A stretch of DNA of 64,000 bases from Marinomonas lutimaris (GCF_019426345.1 NZ_JAHLLW010000002.1:370193-434192); one strand, 5' to 3'. Numbered from the stretch's first letter, positions 18,396 through 28,285 are shown. The notes: generated by a model from the letters alone, not told the origin. Made by a program: numbers and translations.

Positions 18396-19042
18396 TGCTT
18401 AGAGAATTAAAAAAAGTCGTTGAAGAGTCCGGAAAAGACGCTCAAGAATTCCAACAGACAGCAAACTTTGTGATTGCGAATCAATTTGCCAGCGCCTACA
18501 AACATGGCCAACGTAAGCATTATTTGCTTTTAGAGTCTTATCAAGATTACTTCGATAACTTATTCGATGCGCTAGGCATGAAACTCTACATTAACGAGAA
18601 CGAACGACTTGCTGGTGTTTTACCAATCCAGAAAGAAGCTTTTGTCCGTTTGAAAACCGACGAGACGCTATTTTTATTGGTTCTTCGTCAAATTTACGAA
18701 GAAAAAATAGAAAACTTCGAAGTCGATAATGGCTTTGTCGCAACCAACACTCACACCATACTCGACAGATTCGTGCAATTGGTTAAGCGTGAGATTCCAA
18801 ATGAAACTCGTTTCAAAGACATCCTGGCCTTATTTAGTCGTCATGGCATCGTTATTCGTGGCAAGTCTTATGAAGAAGATAGCAAGAATCAAATGATCAA
18901 CATTACTCCGGTGGTCAGATTGATCGTAACCGAGGCGTATCTAAGACAGTTAGAATCATTCAATGGTACAGATCCAGATGAAGATGAAGTTGCCGATTCA
19001 GATGCTGAAACAGAAACAACGCAAGAAACCAATCAAGACTAG
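18395..19042 (+). CDS. mksE: Condensin accessory subunit MksE/JetB (DUF4194)
   Basis: 215 aa. Matches the MksE/JetB pattern: a two-winged-helix protein with the conserved stretch IYEEKIENFEVDNGFVATNTHTILD and the segment LFSRHGIVIRGKSYEE. The last 25 residues are strongly acidic (DEDEVADSDAETE). KITE/MukE-like proteins bind the kleisin linker and tune SMC ATPase activity and loop formation. The start overlaps the mksF stop by one base, and the SMC gene follows 9 bp after the stop. Confidence 0.82.
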   Translation: MLRELKKVVEESGKDAQEFQQTANFVIANQFASAYKHGQRKHYLLLESYQDYFDNLFDALGMKLYINENERLAGVLPIQKEAFVRLKTDETLFLLVLRQIYEEKIENFEVDNGFVATNTHTILDRFVQLVKREIPNETRFKDILALFSRHGIVIRGKSYEEDSKNQMINITPVVRLIVTEAYLRQLESFNGTDPDEDEVADSDAETETTQETNQD

Positions 19043-19051
19043 GGCCAAAAT

Positions 19052-22000
19052 ATGAAAAAGTTAAATCGAATCGTATTAGTAAATTGGTACCTACTTGGTG
19101 CAGAAGAAATTAATATTCGTGGTAATACCGCGATTATCGGACCAACTGGTTCAGGTAAATCCTCTTTGCTTGATGCGATTCAAACTGTACTGACGGGTGC
19201 TAGTAAGCGTCACCTTAATTACAACGCCAGCGCAAACGATGGTAAAGCCAGTGGGCGTAGCATTCGCTCTTATATATTAGGGATGATCGACTCAGGTCAA
19301 GCCAATGCTAAAGCCTTTGGAACACAACCAAGACAAGATGCAACAAGTTATCTAGCGTTGGTTTTCGAAGATAGCATTACAGGTAAAGAATCCACAGTAG
19401 GTTTAGCATTAAGTGCATCATTAGCTTCCCCTGAAGAAGATGTACTTGGGCGTTTTGTACTTTCCAATTTTGGCGCTAGAAAATCAGATTTTATTGACGC
19501 GATGGAAGGCAAAAGCTACAAAGCGAAGCCATGGATTGAAGTGCGTGAAACGATGAAAAAGGTCTGCCTAGATCCTTATATCAAATCAGGCAGCGCGTCA
19601 GCGACTCAATACATAAACCGCTATCTTGAAGAGCTTAGCCCAAGCCCAGATCATTTGATCACATTGGACAGCTTCCTTAAAAACTTCAAAAATGCTCTGA
19701 AGTTCGTACCAATTGCCTCACCAACGCGCTTTGTCCAGGATTTCGTTTTAGCAGAAGCCCCATTGCAAGTTGGCGCTTATCAAAAATCTCTAAATGAATA
19801 TCGTCACTTAGAAGCCAAAACCCTTGAAGTCTCCAAGCGTATTGATGATTTAAAACTCATTCAGCAAGACTGTGAGAAAAAGCACCAGCAAGAGCAAAGC
19901 GCAATCAACTATCAATGGATAGCGACCGAAGCTCGCTTTGATGAGCTAGGCAGTAAACAAGACGACATTCAAGATCAATACGAGCTTCAAAAAGAGCGTG
20001 AAGAAGAAATAGAAGAAGAGCTAGCAACGCAAGGTAGTTTATTAAAACAACTGCAAGGACAACTACTGCGTTTTGAGCAACAGTACGAGCATTCTGATGT
20101 TGGCTTGAAACTTCAGCAGTTAGAGCAAAATAAAAAGCTACTCACTCTACAGGGTCAACAAGATCAAAAAGCCATCCTGCAAGTTCGTCAATTAACCTTG
20201 TTGTTGTCAGCGCTGAATTCTTTTGAAGATTTGCTCTCGAAAGAAGCCAATACCTTGGTGAAAGAATTCGCTGCATTCAATGGTTTGATCACGGAAGAAG
20301 GGCGCGTAGAAGGCAATCTGAAACCGTTAACTCAAAAATTAGCTGCCTTAAATGCAATTTTAGACAGAGAGAAATCTCAAGTTTTTGGTCAGCGTTCAGA
20401 GTTAAACCGTACGATTCTGAATTTAAAAGACGAATGCAAACAACTAGAATCGGATGTTTCTTCTTTGAAAGGTGGTGTAAGCCCACTTTCTCAAAATACA
20501 AAACGTCTGATTGCATTATTAAAAGACGCCAATATTACCGCAACACCATTGAGCCATTTAGCTGAAGTAACCGACAGAAAGTGGCAAGATGCTATTGAAG
20601 GTTACCTGGGCGCTCAACGAGAAGCGTTAATTGTTGAACCTGAAGACGCAGAAGAGTCGATTCGTATATTCCGTGCTCATCGACGTCAATTAATGGGATG
20701 TCGAGTTATCGATACCACACAAACTCGCCTATGGTTGAATCGTGGTGATCATAATTCCGCATTGCGTTTTATTCGTTGCAACAATGACCATGCTCAAGCT
20801 TATCTAAATCGTCGTTTGGGTGGTATCAAGCCAGTAGACACTGAACGTGAATTACTACGCGAAGATAGCGCGATGACGGCTGATGGCATGTTAAAACTTG
20901 CCGGTACCATTTCTACTATTCGCTTTGTGCCGCACATGATGGTCGGCATCAATACCGAAGGCATGCGTGAATCCCGTGAAAAACAACTTGCCAGTCTAAG
21001 TGGCGACTTGATGAATTTCCTCAAGGCAGATCAACGTCTTGAACAAGCGGATTCTTTGCTTGGTCGCGTGATGGCAAATAACCAATTTGATGCAGAAAGT
21101 ATTGGTAATGCCAGCCACACCGTTACGCGTTTAACTCAAGAATTAGAGTCGGTGGAAGCTGAAATCTCGCAACTGCAAAAGCATGACGACACGGAACTAC
21201 AAGAACGTATTGAAGAACTTAAATCTCGTATCGCAAATGTTGAGCTGGATCAGAAAAAACTAGATCGAGAGCGTCAACAAATAGCGGAACAATTTGGTGC
21301 ATTAAATACACAGAAAAGTCAGCTAAGCTCAGCATTGGCCGCTCTTGATGAAGAACGTAATCGCTTAACATCAAATCCAAAATACGATGCTGAATTTGCC
21401 AGCGAGCGTTACTCTTTGTTAGAGGGTAGCATGGTAAATGGCGCAGCCATCTATAAAGAAGCCATTAGTCGAGCAGACAAGGCCAGTGAAAAAGCGCGTA
21501 GTTTTGATCAGAAAGTTCGTAAGGAAGTGGCGGATCATTATGGCAAATATCACCATGCAAATTTAGACAATGATGTCCAGTTGGATTATTTGGAGTCTAA
21601 ATTTGAAGAGTTTGAACACTATGTTTCTTATCAAATTGAAATTTTGAGTGAAACTGAATTAGCTAAATACGCTAAGCGTGCGGAGCTGGCTCGTAAAGAA
21701 GCGGAAGAAACCTTCCGTTCTGACTATGTATCTAAGCTGAAAGACTCTCTTGACCAGGTAGCACACATTATTCGCGAGCTGAACCACAGCTTAAAGCGTC
21801 GTCCATTCAACCAAGAAATCTATCAATTCCGTTATTATCCAAATGGCGATATGAAAGACATCTTGGATCTTGTTGAACGTTTCAGTGCGCAAGATCAAGC
21901 TAATGTAGGCGGATTATTTGATCCACATTTAAGCAATGACCCTGATCATATCCGCGCTATTGCATCGATTCAGGAGCTGATATCTGACGATGAAAAACAA

Positions 22001-22468
22001 CAAGATCTTGCAGACTATCGTAAATTCTATAACTTCGAAGTAGACATTTTAGACGCAGAAGGTAATAAGAAAACAACTCTGAGCCAACGAATTCAAACCG
22101 GTTCTGGTGGTGAGCATCAAATCCCATTCTACTTGGCGATTGCTGCGGCTTTGTCTACGACCTATCGCTTACATGAAACCATGGAAGGCGAAATCGTTGG
22201 TGGTTTCTCTCTGGCGATGTTCGATGAGGCCTTCAACAAGATAGACATGGTGAAGACGTCTACTTGTATGGGCTTCATGAAAGACATCGGCTTGCAGGTT
22301 ATCGCTGCAGCGCCAGATGATAAACGTGCTGTTATGGCTGCTAATATGGATACTATCATTAGTGTGTGGCGTGAAGGCGGAGCAGTATCTATTGACGTAG
22401 CTTACCCGAAAGAAAAAGGCCAAGTGTTACTAAATGGACAATTGGACAACTTAGCAACTCCAGCTTGA
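19052..22468 (+). CDS. mksB: SMC-like condensin ATPase MksB/JetC
   Basis: 1138 aa. N-terminal ATPase head with Walker A GPTGSGKSS at residues 30-38, then coiled coil from about 260 to 450, a hinge-like region (about 480-640), returning coiled coil, and a C-terminal head with signature TGSGGEHQIPFYL (near 1015) and Walker B FSLAMFDEAFNKID (near 1050). This is the MukB-like SMC motor of an MksBEF complex. All ATPase motifs look intact, so active loop extrusion is expected. The gene after it encodes BolA, not the TOPRIM nuclease MksG/JetD. Confidence 0.88.
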   Translation: MKKLNRIVLVNWYLLGAEEINIRGNTAIIGPTGSGKSSLLDAIQTVLTGASKRHLNYNASANDGKASGRSIRSYILGMIDSGQANAKAFGTQPRQDATSYLALVFEDSITGKESTVGLALSASLASPEEDVLGRFVLSNFGARKSDFIDAMEGKSYKAKPWIEVRETMKKVCLDPYIKSGSASATQYINRYLEELSPSPDHLITLDSFLKNFKNALKFVPIASPTRFVQDFVLAEAPLQVGAYQKSLNEYRHLEAKTLEVSKRIDDLKLIQQDCEKKHQQEQSAINYQWIATEARFDELGSKQDDIQDQYELQKEREEEIEEELATQGSLLKQLQGQLLRFEQQYEHSDVGLKLQQLEQNKKLLTLQGQQDQKAILQVRQLTLLLSALNSFEDLLSKEANTLVKEFAAFNGLITEEGRVEGNLKPLTQKLAALNAILDREKSQVFGQRSELNRTILNLKDECKQLESDVSSLKGGVSPLSQNTKRLIALLKDANITATPLSHLAEVTDRKWQDAIEGYLGAQREALIVEPEDAEESIRIFRAHRRQLMGCRVIDTTQTRLWLNRGDHNSALRFIRCNNDHAQAYLNRRLGGIKPVDTERELLREDSAMTADGMLKLAGTISTIRFVPHMMVGINTEGMRESREKQLASLSGDLMNFLKADQRLEQADSLLGRVMANNQFDAESIGNASHTVTRLTQELESVEAEISQLQKHDDTELQERIEELKSRIANVELDQKKLDRERQQIAEQFGALNTQKSQLSSALAALDEERNRLTSNPKYDAEFASERYSLLEGSMVNGAAIYKEAISRADKASEKARSFDQKVRKEVADHYGKYHHANLDNDVQLDYLESKFEEFEHYVSYQIEILSETELAKYAKRAELARKEAEETFRSDYVSKLKDSLDQVAHIIRELNHSLKRRPFNQEIYQFRYYPNGDMKDILDLVERFSAQDQANVGGLFDPHLSNDPDHIRAIASIQELISDDEKQQDLADYRKFYNFEVDILDAEGNKKTTLSQRIQTGSGGEHQIPFYLAIAAALSTTYRLHETMEGEIVGGFSLAMFDEAFNKIDMVKTSTCMGFMKDIGLQVIAAAPDDKRAVMAANMDTIISVWREGGAVSIDVAYPKEKGQVLLNGQLDNLATPA

Positions 22469-22479
22469 TAGAGAATGGC

Positions 22480-22794
22480 ATGATCATACAAAATCAGATA
22501 GATCAACGTATCAATGAAAAATTGGATGTACATCATATGACGCTCGAAAATGAGAGTTATATGCATAATGTACCTGCAGGAAGCGAGTCACATTTTAAGC
22601 TGGTTCTAGTGAGCGATGCTTTTGAAGGTAAGAGACTGGTTCAACGCCATCAGCTTGTTTATGCTGTATTACAAGACGAGATGACAAAGATTCACGCTCT
22701 TGCCATGCATCTATACTCAATTAAAGAGTGGAGCGAGCGCAATGCGCTTGCTCCTTCATCGCCAAAATGCCACGGAGGCGAGCAGGGCAAATAA
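22480..22794 (+). CDS. bolA: BolA family transcription/redox regulator
   Basis: 104 aa. BolA/IbaG superfamily with the full diagnostic core: RINEKLDVHHMTLENESYMHNVP at its N-terminus, then GSESHFKLVLVSD, FEGKRLVQRHQLVY and IHALAMHLYSIKEW. The conserved His residues fit glutaredoxin/2Fe-2S partnering known for the family. I use ATG 22480, 11 bp after the mksB stop; a TTG at 22465 would overlap mksB by 4 bp. It occupies the place where jetD/mksG would lie in Wadjet-type operons. The C-terminal 15 residues (PSSPKCHGGEQGK) are not conserved. Confidence 0.9.
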   Translation: MIIQNQIDQRINEKLDVHHMTLENESYMHNVPAGSESHFKLVLVSDAFEGKRLVQRHQLVYAVLQDEMTKIHALAMHLYSIKEWSERNALAPSSPKCHGGEQGK

Positions 22795-22812
22795 CCCTAA
22801 CTCGATTAGCTA

Positions 22813-23115
22813 ATGAGTATTTCAATCACTGTTGATGACGCTAAAGATATTGCAACGATAACTATTGTTGGAAGTTTTGATTTCTCTTTATTTAATGAGT
22901 TTAGAGCGGGCTACTCCGATCTAACTAAACTTTATAAAACCTATATAGTTGATATGAGTATGGTCGAGTACTTAGATAGTGCAGCACTTGGTATGTTATT
23001 GAGCATGCGCAATGCCATCGACCCAGACAGCAACATTCAGCTATCAGGGGCCAATTCCTTTATTAAAAACATTCTCATGATATCTCGTTTTGATAAACGT
23101 TTTGACATTCAATAA
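22813..23115 (+). CDS. STAS-domain anti-sigma factor antagonist (HsbA-like)
   Basis: 100 aa, a single STAS domain. The phosphorylatable Ser lies in VEYLDSAALGMLL, and the opening TIVGSFDFSLFNEFRAGY resembles HsbA of Pseudomonas. Such antagonists switch partner binding by Ser phosphorylation, and the PP2C phosphatase encoded 11 bp downstream would dephosphorylate it. No kinase for this Ser is encoded nearby. Start ATG 22813, 18 bp after bolA; likely the same operon. Confidence 0.88.
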   Translation: MSISITVDDAKDIATITIVGSFDFSLFNEFRAGYSDLTKLYKTYIVDMSMVEYLDSAALGMLLSMRNAIDPDSNIQLSGANSFIKNILMISRFDKRFDIQ

Positions 23116-23126
23116 AGGCCAAACAG

Positions 23127-24278
23127 ATGAAATTATTGTGCGTAGACAGTGAGCCCGTTTATCGCGAAATTATTTCCCTATGCGCAGAAAAAGAGGGTGT
23201 GACGGTCAAAAGTGTGGCCAGTTATGAAGAGGCCCTTATTGCCTTCGAAAGCTATGATCCGGATATCGTTACTTTGGACGTCATTATGAAAGGTGGCAGT
23301 GGTTATGATTTGGTCCAAAAACTGAAAGCCTTATCTGGAAGTCGTTTTGTACCAATAATTTTCCTAGCATCTCATACCGCTGATTCTGTTATGGACAAGT
23401 GCTTTAAGGCTGGCGCTGACGATTTTATTCCCAAGCCATTCAATGAAGTACTTTTCAATATTCGACTTAAAACGCATATGCGCCATGTCGAACTAATGAA
23501 AGAAATGTACCGTAAAAACAAAGCTCTAACCTATTATCAAACCATGATAGAGCGAGAACATGAAATGGCTCATCATGTCCTTGATCATATTCAAACGCGA
23601 AGTGAAAAAAACTCCGAACAAGTCGCTATTACTAGGCTTTCTGCGGCCAGCTTTAATGGAGATTTAGCCTTAGTTAAAACCCGCTCAGATGGCGCTCGTC
23701 TTGTGTTTGTTGGAGACTTCACTGGTCACGGTTTGCCGGCTTCGATTGGAGCGTTGCCAGTTATGCAGACATTCTTCGATGCAGTAGATGATTTGCTTTG
23801 CGTAAATGAGCTGGCAGTCCGAATCAATCGGATACTTTTCAGTATACTGCCCGATTATATGTTTTGTGCTGGTTATCTAATTCTCATGACACCGGGTGGT
23901 GACATTGCTTACTGGGGAGGTGGAATGCCTAATGCTTTTATACGACGTTCTAATGGCTCAGTGGATTATTTGCAATCCAATCATATGCCGCTTGGTATTC
24001 TTTCGGGCAGTGAGTTCGAAGCAGATTTACAAAGCAATAAATTAAACGCGGGAGACACCTTGATTATTGTCTCGGATGGGGTTTTGGAGCTTAAAAATTG
24101 TCATGATGAAATGCTTGGAGACAATCAAGCCAGAGTTATTATTTCAAACGCATACGCAGAAAAAAGCCTAATATCCGCACAGCAAATAACTGAAAGAAAG
24201 CTAGCCGAATATCTGGGTGAATCAGAGCAATTAGATGACATTACTCTTGTTGCTCTAAGAAGTACCTGCTTGCAATAA
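23127..24278 (+). CDS. Response regulator with PP2C/SpoIIE phosphatase
   Basis: 383 aa. Receiver domain (residues 1-120): acidic Asp in LLCVDSEP, phospho-acceptor Asp in VTLDVIMKGG, Lys in FIPKPF. A helical linker follows (about 120-180), then a SpoIIE-type PP2C serine phosphatase (about 185-380) with metal Asp residues in FVGDFTGHGLPASIGA and LIIVSDGVLE, and a terminal DDITLVAL. It should dephosphorylate the neighbouring STAS protein when the receiver is phosphorylated. Compared with P. aeruginosa HsbR it lacks the C-terminal HATPase kinase module. Confidence 0.88.
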   Translation: MKLLCVDSEPVYREIISLCAEKEGVTVKSVASYEEALIAFESYDPDIVTLDVIMKGGSGYDLVQKLKALSGSRFVPIIFLASHTADSVMDKCFKAGADDFIPKPFNEVLFNIRLKTHMRHVELMKEMYRKNKALTYYQTMIEREHEMAHHVLDHIQTRSEKNSEQVAITRLSAASFNGDLALVKTRSDGARLVFVGDFTGHGLPASIGALPVMQTFFDAVDDLLCVNELAVRINRILFSILPDYMFCAGYLILMTPGGDIAYWGGGMPNAFIRRSNGSVDYLQSNHMPLGILSGSEFEADLQSNKLNAGDTLIIVSDGVLELKNCHDEMLGDNQARVIISNAYAEKSLISAQQITERKLAEYLGESEQLDDITLVALRSTCLQ

Positions 24279-24303
24279 TAGGGATGCAAGCAGGAGATTT
24301 AGA

Positions 24304-24948
24304 TTAAGATTTTTTACCACTTTTCTTCTTGTTATTATTGCCTTTCGCTTTAGGTTGAGCCTTTGGAAATGGACGCTTTTCAGGCTCAGTACGTAAAACT
24401 AAGAATAAATCAGTAACCACTTCTGGGATTTGAGCAATACACGAATTAGTTAGCTTTTCGCTTTCGCGAATTTGCACAACTTCTTCATCATCAAACAAAT
24501 CAGAAGCTACCATAATCGGCAACAAAAGCTCTGCAACAACTTCTTCCTTTTCAGACTCAAACCAGTATTGTTCAGTCATGAATACGCCTTCCATAAAACC
24601 GGTAGCCCATTCCTGCAACTCACTTAGTTCTTCTGGTGAAGAGCCCATTTCAAGCTCACAAGGCACCATAAAGCCATCTTCTGATTCTAACTCTTTTTGA
24701 ATATCAACAAACAGACGTGATAGATACTGAAGTATTTGCCTTTCTTGTTTTTCATTTTCAAAGTTTGGTGTGTCTTCAAAAATAACCGGTAGCCATTTAT
24801 CTTCGGCTGTCAAAACAGGGCAAATAGACAGTGCCGTTAAGAAGCCATGAGCCATAACGAAGTTCTGACATTCCTCATGAACTTGATCCGACTCCAAAAA
24901 ATTTTCTAACGTCTCTAACTCAAGATCATCAAGAGGTTGGTGTGCCAT
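24304..24948 (-). CDS. YecA/UPF0149 family protein
   Basis: 214 aa. The YgfB/YecA helical domain fills residues 1-165, with the typical LENFLESDQVHEECQNFVMAHGF opening style and EWATGFMEGVFM. The protein is rich in acidic residues but ends with a Lys-rich tail (KPKAKGNNNKKK style) instead of the SEC-C zinc motif of longer YecA proteins. Function of the family is poorly defined. It is divergent from the recQ-like gene, with a shared 96-bp intergenic region. Confidence 0.8.
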   Translation of the reverse strand: MAHQPLDDLELETLENFLESDQVHEECQNFVMAHGFLTALSICPVLTAEDKWLPVIFEDTPNFENEKQERQILQYLSRLFVDIQKELESEDGFMVPCELEMGSSPEELSELQEWATGFMEGVFMTEQYWFESEKEEVVAELLLPIMVASDLFDDEEVVQIRESEKLTNSCIAQIPEVVTDLFLVLRTEPEKRPFPKAQPKAKGNNNKKKSGKKS

Positions 24949-25044
24949 GTAAATGTTTCCCTAATACAAATTAAGTGACTGATTCTAGCGAAAAGAAGGC
25001 GAAAAATCGATGCAGAAAGCGCTGTGTTAAGGGATAATTCGCAA

Positions 25045-26811
25045 ATGAATTTAAAGAAGCACACACTTTCACGTCTAGGCTACTCTGAATATCGCCCTTT
25101 GCAAGAGCAGGCGATCGATGCTTTATGTGCAGGACAAGACGTTTTGCTAGCAGCACCTACTGGTGGCGGTAAATCTCTAGCGTATCAGGCCGCTGGATTG
25201 ATACGAAATGGAGTTGCTGTCATTGTCAGCCCTTTATTATCTCTAATGTCACAACAAGTAGAAGAATTAAATAAAAAAGGTATACGCGCTAAGTTTCTGA
25301 ATTCTACCTTGAATCCAGGCGAACAAGATGACCTGGTATGGGCGCTGCGACACCAGCATATTGACTTGCTGTACTTATCACCAGAAAAGCTTGTTCAACC
25401 ATCGGTTATTGGCTTTTTGCACAGCTTTGATATTTCGTTATTCGCCATCGATGAAGCCCACTGTATTTCACAGTGGGGTAGCTTTTTCAGGCCTGAATAC
25501 AGCCAACTTGGTCAGCTGAAATCTTCTTTTCCTGACATTCCTATTATTGCGCTTACGGGTACCGTTGATCAAAAAACCATGATGACGATTCAAGAGTCAT
25601 TGCAACTTAAAAATTGCCTGGTTTTACGCAACAGTTTTGATCGCACCAATATAAAAATACAAATAGCTCAAAAACGTAAAGCCAAGCAGCAGATTTTGTA
25701 TTTCCTCCATCACGAAGTGCCCGGAGAGACAGGGATTATTTATTGCCGGTCAAGAAGAAAAACCGAAGAGCTGGCAAATTGGTTAAGCGAGCTTGGATTG
25801 TCAAGTTTAAGTTATCACGCAGCCATGCTAGAAGAAGACAAACAAAAGCATCATAAGATATTTGCAGAGCAACAAGGAACCATTATGGTTGCAACTACCG
25901 CTTATGGTATGGGTATTGATATCGCTCATGTGCGATTTGTTGTTCATTTAGACTTGCCAAGTAGCCCTGAGTCCTATTTCCAAGAAGTTGGACGTGCTGG
26001 ACGCGATGGAAAACCCGCTAAGTCTTTGTTGCTCTATGGTTTGCAAGATATGATTCAAGCACAACAACTAGCTGCAATGCAGCCTTTGGCAGCAGAAAAA
26101 GAATTACAACATTTGGGCAGTTTGTTTCGCATTTTAGAAGGGAGAGGGTGCCGTCGACAAAATTTATTATCACATTTTGATGAAAGCATTCCGGCTTGTC
26201 AGCATTGCGATAGATGCCTTTCCAACAAATCTGAACAAAATATGACGACAGCTAGCCAGAAACTGTTATCTCTGATTTATCACACAAAAGGACTTCAGCC
26301 TTTTTCATTACTTATCCAAATCTTACTCGGGAAAAAATCTAAACCTGTTAGTGCAATTAAAGCCGAGTTTCTGCCGCTATTTGGCAAAGGAAAAGAACTG
26401 AGCGAGGTGCAATGGAAATCTGTTATCAGGCACTTAATAGCATATGAGTACATCACTCTTGGGGTGTTTAGTGCTTTTACTGTACACATCAACGAAAAAT
26501 CTCGCAGTGTACTTCAAGGAAAAACACAAATAATTATTCCTGCTGAGCATTACTATCCGACACTTCAGGAAGAGCATCTTGCAATCGACAGCATAAATTG
26601 GCATAAAATCTTAGCTTGGAAATACAACTACGAAAAGTTGGACTTGAGTGATACTCAACTTAGGTTAATTTGTCTACATAAGCCAAATTCGATTGCGTCA
26701 TTAAGTCGTTTGACTGGTTTATCAAAAGAGAAGGTAGCCGACTTTGCAGAGGCTCTATTAAAAATTCTCCATGAGGTAGAACCAAAAGAGGCCGTTGCAG
26801 CATGTCCTTAA
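25045..26811 (+). CDS. recQ: RecQ-like ATP-dependent DNA helicase
   Basis: 588 aa. Superfamily 2 helicase: Q-motif YRPLQEQAI, Walker A APTGGGKSL, motif Ia VSPLLSLM, DEAH box IDEAHCISQWG, motif III ALTGT, motif V TTAYGMGID and motif VI QEVGRAGRDG. After the helicase core comes a Zn-binding region (GCRRQNLLSHF...CQHCDRC). The last 50 residues look like a partial HRDC-type helical domain. Sequence identity to classical RecQ seems moderate, so it may be a RecQ paralogue. ATG 25045 is preferred (AAGGGA upstream) over GTG 25024. The 3' end overlaps sprT by 10 bp. Confidence 0.85.
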   Translation: MNLKKHTLSRLGYSEYRPLQEQAIDALCAGQDVLLAAPTGGGKSLAYQAAGLIRNGVAVIVSPLLSLMSQQVEELNKKGIRAKFLNSTLNPGEQDDLVWALRHQHIDLLYLSPEKLVQPSVIGFLHSFDISLFAIDEAHCISQWGSFFRPEYSQLGQLKSSFPDIPIIALTGTVDQKTMMTIQESLQLKNCLVLRNSFDRTNIKIQIAQKRKAKQQILYFLHHEVPGETGIIYCRSRRKTEELANWLSELGLSSLSYHAAMLEEDKQKHHKIFAEQQGTIMVATTAYGMGIDIAHVRFVVHLDLPSSPESYFQEVGRAGRDGKPAKSLLLYGLQDMIQAQQLAAMQPLAAEKELQHLGSLFRILEGRGCRRQNLLSHFDESIPACQHCDRCLSNKSEQNMTTASQKLLSLIYHTKGLQPFSLLIQILLGKKSKPVSAIKAEFLPLFGKGKELSEVQWKSVIRHLIAYEYITLGVFSAFTVHINEKSRSVLQGKTQIIIPAEHYYPTLQEEHLAIDSINWHKILAWKYNYEKLDLSDTQLRLICLHKPNSIASLSRLTGLSKEKVADFAEALLKILHEVEPKEAVAACP

Positions 26812-27326
26812 CCTCTCGACAGACAAGCTTAAACTACGAAGAAGAAGCACTAAGCGTAATTGCTCAAACAGCTAATCACTGCTTTGATAAAGCCGATGCG
26901 TTTTTTGGTAATAAATTTAAACGCTCAACATGCAATTTAAAGCAAAGAGGACGGGCTGCAGGTACAGCTCATTTGCAAAAAAATGAGTTGCGCTTTAACC
27001 ATTTTATGTATCAGCAAGACCCAGTTGAATTCTTAGGCACCGTTGTTCCACATGAAGTAGCTCATATTGTTGTGTTTCAAATCTATGGCAACACGGTGAA
27101 GCCTCACGGAAAAGAGTGGCAGGCAGTCATGCTGAAGGTATACGGTATCCGACCAAGTAGAACGCATACTTTTGATGTTCCACCGCAAAAACAGGCTTAT
27201 GAATACCGCTGCTCCTGCCAAAAACACCAATTCACTAAACGGCGCCATACTAGGGCTCAAAGTGGTGTTGAATACATCTGCAAAGGCTGTCGTTCAACGT
27301 TACAATTTATAAGCAAAGATAACTGA
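26802..27326 (+). CDS. sprT: SprT-like zinc metalloprotease
   Basis: 174 aa. The HExxH-type motif HEVAH (residues 84-88) carries two zinc ligands and the catalytic Glu, with a third ligand likely the His of KPHGKEW. The C-terminal zinc ribbon has CSC and CKGC pairs. SprT resembles the SprT domain of eukaryotic Spartan, which degrades DNA-protein crosslinks; in bacteria the role is less clear. Overlapping recQ by 10 bp suggests a joint DNA repair unit. Confidence 0.9.
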   Translation: MSLTSRQTSLNYEEEALSVIAQTANHCFDKADAFFGNKFKRSTCNLKQRGRAAGTAHLQKNELRFNHFMYQQDPVEFLGTVVPHEVAHIVVFQIYGNTVKPHGKEWQAVMLKVYGIRPSRTHTFDVPPQKQAYEYRCSCQKHQFTKRRHTRAQSGVEYICKGCRSTLQFISKDN

Positions 27327-27445
27327 CAACCCATCAAAACAGTAAGATAGTGATTTTTTATACACTTTTGCCTTATATTATCCATTTTTGATGCGATAGC
27401 TTCATGCTTATAGTAATATAGGCGCGTTTTGTTTACAGCGTACTT

Positions 27446-28285
27446 ATGATGGATTTATCTACTCGACCTAAAGAAAAGTTAGAGCTAAACAAGCTCCAAA
27501 AACGCCTTCGCAGATTAACAGGCCAAGCTATTGCTGACTTCAATATGATTGAAGAAGGCGATAAAGTAATGGTGTGTTTATCTGGAGGAAAAGACTCTTA
27601 CACTATGCTTGAGATTTTGCGAAATCTTCAGGCTAGCGCACCTATAAAATTCAGTATCGTTGCTGTGAATTTAGATCAAAAGCAACCTGGTTTCCCCGAG
27701 CATATTTTACCTGCTTATCTGGAAGAGCTAGGAGTGGATTTTCACATTTTAGAGCGCGACACTTACAGTATCGTAAAGGAAATTGTGCCAGAGGGTAAAA
27801 CTACTTGTGGTTTATGCTCTCGTTTGCGCCGTGGCTCCTTGTACGGTTTTGCTGAGGAAATTGGAGCGACTAAAATTGCACTTGGCCATCACAGAGATGA
27901 TATTCTGGAAACATTATTCTTGAATATGTTTTTTGGTGGTAAATTAAAGTCTATGCCGCCAAAGTTATTAAGCGATGATGGAAAACATATTGTTATCCGT
28001 CCTTTGGCTTACTGCAAAGAAGAAGACATTGAATCCTTCGCGGTAATGAAGGAATATCCTATCATTCCTTGCAACTTGTGTGGCTCTCAAGAAAACCTAC
28101 AAAGACAGGTCGTAAAAGACATGTTGCAAAAGTGGGAAAAAGAATTTCCGGGTAGAACAGAAACCATGTTCTCTGCTATACAAAATGTTGTTCCATCACA
28201 TTTGGCAGACACAAAGTTATTCGACTTCAAGGGGTTGAAGCAGTCACCTGAGGCATTTGACCGATTAAATATTATTTCACTATAG
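27446..28285 (+). CDS. ttcA: tRNA 2-thiocytidine synthetase TtcA
   Basis: 279 aa. PP-loop ATPase motif [11 protein letters not shown] near residue 49. Two CxxC pairs, in [12 protein letters not shown] and [14 protein letters not shown], hold the 4Fe-4S cluster. TtcA thiolates C32 in certain tRNAs, drawing sulfur from cysteine desulfurase. All key residues are present and the length fits the family. The start is one of two adjacent ATG codons (27446, 27449). It is followed by a yfaZ-like gene after 10 bp. Confidence 0.95.
   Translation: MMDLSTRPKEKLELNKLQKRLRRLTGQAIADFNMIEEGDKVMVCLSGGKDSYTMLEILRNLQASAPIKFSIVAVNLDQKQPGFPEHILPAYLEELGVDFHILERDTYSIVKEIVPEGKTTCGLCSRLRRGSLYGFAEEIGATKIALGHHRDDILETLFLNMFFGGKLKSMPPKLLSDDGKHIVIRPLAYCKEEDIESFAVMKEYPIIPCNLCGSQENLQRQVVKDMLQKWEKEFPGRTETMFSAIQNVVPSHLADTKLFDFKGLKQSPEAFDRLNIISL

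Noticed and set aside
17004..22468. Reading the mksFEB operon as a complete Wadjet (JetABCD) defence system
   Set aside because: No TOPRIM nuclease (JetD/MksG) is encoded next to it or elsewhere in the window; the following gene is bolA.
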